Origin: Holosporales bacterium
GTDB lineage: Bacteria; Pseudomonadota; Alphaproteobacteria; RUG11792
Assembly: GCA_031262205.1 (NCBI GenBank)
Contig: JAISID010000046.1
Coordinates: 1 to 7,962 of the forward strand
Reading direction: 5' to 3'
Length of the DNA: 7,962 bases
Each line of letters starts with the position of its first letter. The first letter of the stretch is position 1. The position numbers were made by a program, and so were the translations under genes. Of the stretch, positions 6,042 through 7,962 are shown one piece after another. The notes beneath the pieces were generated by a model. It was not told the origin of the DNA and searched no databases. It saw only the letters and a program-made list of their open reading frames with translations.

Positions 6042-6161
6042 CCGCTTTCCCTCCTCTTGCATAGATTTCGATACGCATCAAAAACATGAATTTCATAAGT
6101 ATACCGACAAAGTTATTTTTCGCTATTTCTAAACTTAAGATTTTGATATTATTCTTATCGG
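6042..6161. promoter_or_regulatory. divergent intergenic region between the small membrane protein and the MFS carrier
   Basis: It holds the ribosome binding site of the minus-strand gene (6055-6050), an interrupted palindrome ATGAA-T-TTCAT at 6086-6096, and on the minus strand a TATACT (6103-6098) that could serve as its -10 box, though no good -35 is visible. The region is AT-rich and otherwise featureless. Confidence 0.3.
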
Positions 6162-6189
6162 TTCACATTTAAAACGATTCTTTTATAAC
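6162..6189 (+). promoter_or_regulatory. strong sigma70-like promoter for the MFS gene
   Basis: TTCACA at 6162-6167 (5 of 6), a 16-nt spacer, then TATAAC at 6184-6189 (5 of 6). It is the best -35/-10 pair in the window. The predicted start point, near 6196, coincides with the ATG at 6195, so the transcript would be leaderless or nearly so. No Shine-Dalgarno sequence precedes that ATG, which is consistent with this. Confidence 0.5.
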
Positions 6190-6194
6190 GCTTT

Positions 6195-7436
6195 ATGCAT
6201 AATAAATCTGCAAAGACGACAAGCATTATTATGTGGCTGGTCGTGTCTTTTTTCTACGCTTATCAATACATATTAAGAGTTCTTCCCAGCGCGATGCTGG
6301 ACGACATTATGTTGCGGTTCAATATAGACGCTTTGGCGTTCGGTCAGTTCTCCGGCGTTTATTACATCGGGTATTCATTAATTCATATTCCCTTAGGAAT
6401 ATGGTTGGACAGATTTGGCCCTAAGAAAGTTATTCCTATATGCATATTGCTTTCAGCCGTTGGAGTCGCGCCTATTATTTTTGCGGAAAGCTGGATTTAT
6501 CCAATAATCGGCAGAACCCTCACCGGTATTGGTTCTTCGGCCGCCATACTCGGCGTGTTTAAAGTAATACGCATGGCTTTCGACGAGAGGCGTTTTACTA
6601 GAATGCTTAGTTTTTCCGTAACGATTGGGCTTATGGGAGCGATTTACGGAAGCGCTCCGCTCCGCTCTATGTACGTAATGTTCGGTTATAAGGTTTCAGT
6701 TTCTATTCTAATTTTATTAGGAATAATATTGGCCGTCTTAGCGTTTGTTAGCATTCCAAAAACCGAGAACAACTCTGCGAATAGCGACGAAAAACCTCAA
6801 TCTATGTTTGCGAACGTCGGTTCGGTATTTTCTAATTTAAAGGTCATGATAATATGTTTTTCAGCGGGGCTTATGGTTGGGCCTCTCGAAGGATTTGCCG
6901 ACATCTGGGGACCTAAGTTCTTAACTAATGCATTTGGTATAGAAAGCTCAAGCGCCAGTTATATCACGGCTATGATTTTCGTGGGAATGTGTTTCGGTTC
7001 CCCTATTCTTAATTTCATTGCGGAAAAAACGAAAAGTTATCTAGGGACGGTTATACTTTCTGGAATATTGATGTTCGCCGTATTCGTAATGCTTATCGCG
7101 AAAGCGACGACTTCGCTTACAATCATAACTGTTGGTTTCATCATAGTCGGCATATGCTCGGCATATCAAATATTAGCCATCTATAAGGCGTCCACTTATG
7201 TTGATGAGAATGCGACGGGGATAGCAACCGCTATGGCCAACATGATCATTATGATATTTGGTTACGCCCTCCATGGATTGATTGGAGGAACCATTAACGT
7301 TTTCGGCGGCATTGATAATGCGGAATCCGCATTATGCTATGGAGTGGCAATAATCCCAATAACGTTGCTTATAGGAACTATCGGCTTTATATTCTTGGCA
7401 TACAAAGACAGACAGTCTAAATCTATCAATAAATAA
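6195..7436 (+). CDS. major facilitator superfamily transporter, 12 TM
   Basis: This 413-residue inner-membrane carrier has the usual two six-helix halves joined by a polar loop (about 189-215). Landmarks are 'YQYILRVLPSAM' (23-34) in the first helix, motif A 'GIWLDRFGPKK' (68-78) between TM2 and TM3, 'GRTLTGIGSSAAILG' (106-120) with Arg107 in TM4, and 'GFADIWGPKFL' (233-243) after TM7. The aromatic-RV-PS first helix and the TM7 'W-G' motif recall the phagosomal nutrient transporters (Pht family) and related carriers of intracellular Legionella, Francisella and Coxiella, which take up amino acids or nucleosides; the substrate here is unknown. The start is ATG at 6195 with no ribosome binding site but a promoter directly upstream. 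It is followed by a hairpin terminator, so it is probably monocistronic. The superfamily call is firm; the subfamily is tentative. Confidence 0.92.
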   Translation: MHNKSAKTTSIIMWLVVSFFYAYQYILRVLPSAMLDDIMLRFNIDALAFGQFSGVYYIGYSLIHIPLGIWLDRFGPKKVIPICILLSAVGVAPIIFAESWIYPIIGRTLTGIGSSAAILGVFKVIRMAFDERRFTRMLSFSVTIGLMGAIYGSAPLRSMYVMFGYKVSVSILILLGIILAVLAFVSIPKTENNSANSDEKPQSMFANVGSVFSNLKVMIICFSAGLMVGPLEGFADIWGPKFLTNAFGIESSSASYITAMIFVGMCFGSPILNFIAEKTKSYLGTVILSGILMFAVFVMLIAKATTSLTIITVGFIIVGICSAYQILAIYKASTYVDENATGIATAMANMIIMIFGYALHGLIGGTINVFGGIDNAESALCYGVAIIPITLLIGTIGFIFLAYKDRQSKSINK

Positions 7437-7449
7437 TTTCAGAATTATC

Positions 7450-7485
7450 CCCTAGCCTTGTAAACAAACGGGCTAGGGTTCTCTT
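7450..7485 (+). terminator. intrinsic terminator after the MFS gene
   Basis: CCCTAGCC at 7450-7457 pairs perfectly with GGCTAGGG at 7471-7478 (8 bp, 13-nt loop) and is followed by the pyrimidine tract TTCTCTT at 7479-7485. It lies 13 nt after the MFS stop codon. The tract is broken by C residues, so efficiency may be moderate. Confidence 0.75.
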
Positions 7486-7888
7486 ATGAAAACGCTGCGG
7501 CGGAATTTGAAGGATTTTGCAATCCCTGATATTCCGCACGAATCTCAAGCGTTGACCGTAGATTTACAAGGCGGGAATATGTTTGGAAACAGTCGCGGAA
7601 GCGTCGGGTGGAATAGAACGGTAATTTTAAATCTTATTTATAGTTTAAACGGGAGAAGCCGGAGCTAATTATCCCGACCCAGAAAAAGCTACCAATACTC
7701 TTTCTCCTATTAAATACGGTTGGAACCAAACTTTGAGAAAAATGGAAATCCCAACCAGCGGAAACTTTACGGTGAATTTATACACTAATATCGACTCGAC
7801 GGAACGGAGATTATTTATTAGACACGGTAGAGCGGAAAGTTTTAACGTTTTAGACGCTATTTATGATATAAATGTAAGCGACGGATAG
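7486..7888 (+). pseudogene. frameshifted gene of unknown function (two frames, about 133 codons when joined)
   Basis: The first frame starts at ATG 7486 and gives 60 codons to a TAA at 7666. A second open frame, offset by +1, runs from about 7652 to the TAG at 7886-7888 (78 codons). Removing one G from the GGG at 7651-7653 joins them into a smooth protein of about 133 residues, reading '…IYSLNG-EAGANYPDPEKA…' through the junction. The joined product is soluble-looking and rich in Asn, Arg and beta-prone stretches. Both halves contain TLR-(R/K)…IP…TV-(D/N)-L, possibly an internal repeat. I do not recognise the family. The ATG follows directly on the terminator's pyrimidine tract and has no ribosome binding site, so either the gene is dead or its start is elsewhere. 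Sequencing error and programmed +1 frameshifting are the alternatives. Confidence 0.5.
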
Positions 7889-7962
7889 AGGCGTTCCTTT
7901 TTCGTTTCTTTCCGTTTTTATATTTTTCATTTGATAACTAGATTATAGGTCTATTTACTTAA
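7889..7962. other. T-rich 3' end of window, no gene seen
   Basis: These 74 bases after the broken gene are pyrimidine- and AT-rich on the plus strand, with runs of T at 7899-7903, 7916-7920 and 7923-7927. No convincing hairpin, RNA gene or open frame is visible. Confidence 0.4.

Noticed and set aside
1..7962. tRNA, rRNA, CRISPR array or complete insertion sequence
   Set aside because: I read both strands for T-loop-like sequences, regularly spaced direct repeats and transposase motifs and found none that I could support.

Overview
This is an AT-rich bacterial window. Short hand-counted samples run from about 23% to 48% GC, depending on the gene. The readable genes are a NuoM-type proton pump subunit, LipB lipoyl synthesis, a lipoprotein amino-acid binding protein and a 12-TM MFS carrier with a 'YQYILRVLPSAM' N-terminus. 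Together with several decayed gene pieces, they fit a host-associated or reduced-genome proteobacterium. A Rickettsiales/Holosporales-like alphaproteobacterium or a Legionella/Francisella-like lifestyle are both possible. Placement is inference only; no rRNA or tRNA is present to settle it.

Layout. Positions 1-927 (+) hold the 3' part of an unrecognised gene cut by the window edge. It converges, with a 7-nt gap, on a minus-strand pair, nuoM (2934-1534) then lipB (1537-935), which overlap by 4 nt (ATGA). Positions 2935-3212 hold a 16-bp inverted repeat, a 13-bp direct repeat and a 48-codon open stretch without a clear start, whose stop overlaps the next start. Positions 3213-4663 (+) hold the most interesting unit: an OAS/CD-NTase-like nucleotidyltransferase overlapping by 7 nt a DUF6602-type protein that carries a PD-(D/E)XK-like D...ExK signature. 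Then come an orphan SBP_bac_3 lipoprotein (4777-5514), a relic (5557-5772) sharing a 'PLVC-x-VHSY' module with the gene at position 1, a small minus-strand membrane protein (6041-5856), and an MFS carrier (6195-7436) with a strong promoter almost on its start codon and a hairpin terminator behind it. Last is a two-frame broken gene (7486-7888) that one extra G appears to have split.

How it fits together. nuoM and lipB look like ordinary chromosomal genes (respiratory proton translocation and lipoylation). The SBP and the MFS carrier suggest nutrient scavenging. The nucleotidyltransferase/DUF6602 pair is markedly poorer in GC, is translationally coupled, and sits among decayed fragments. It looks like a transferred accessory cassette, plausibly a defence or nucleic-acid-targeting system in which a nucleotidyltransferase partners a nuclease-fold protein. 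That function is inferred from motifs and arrangement, not shown.
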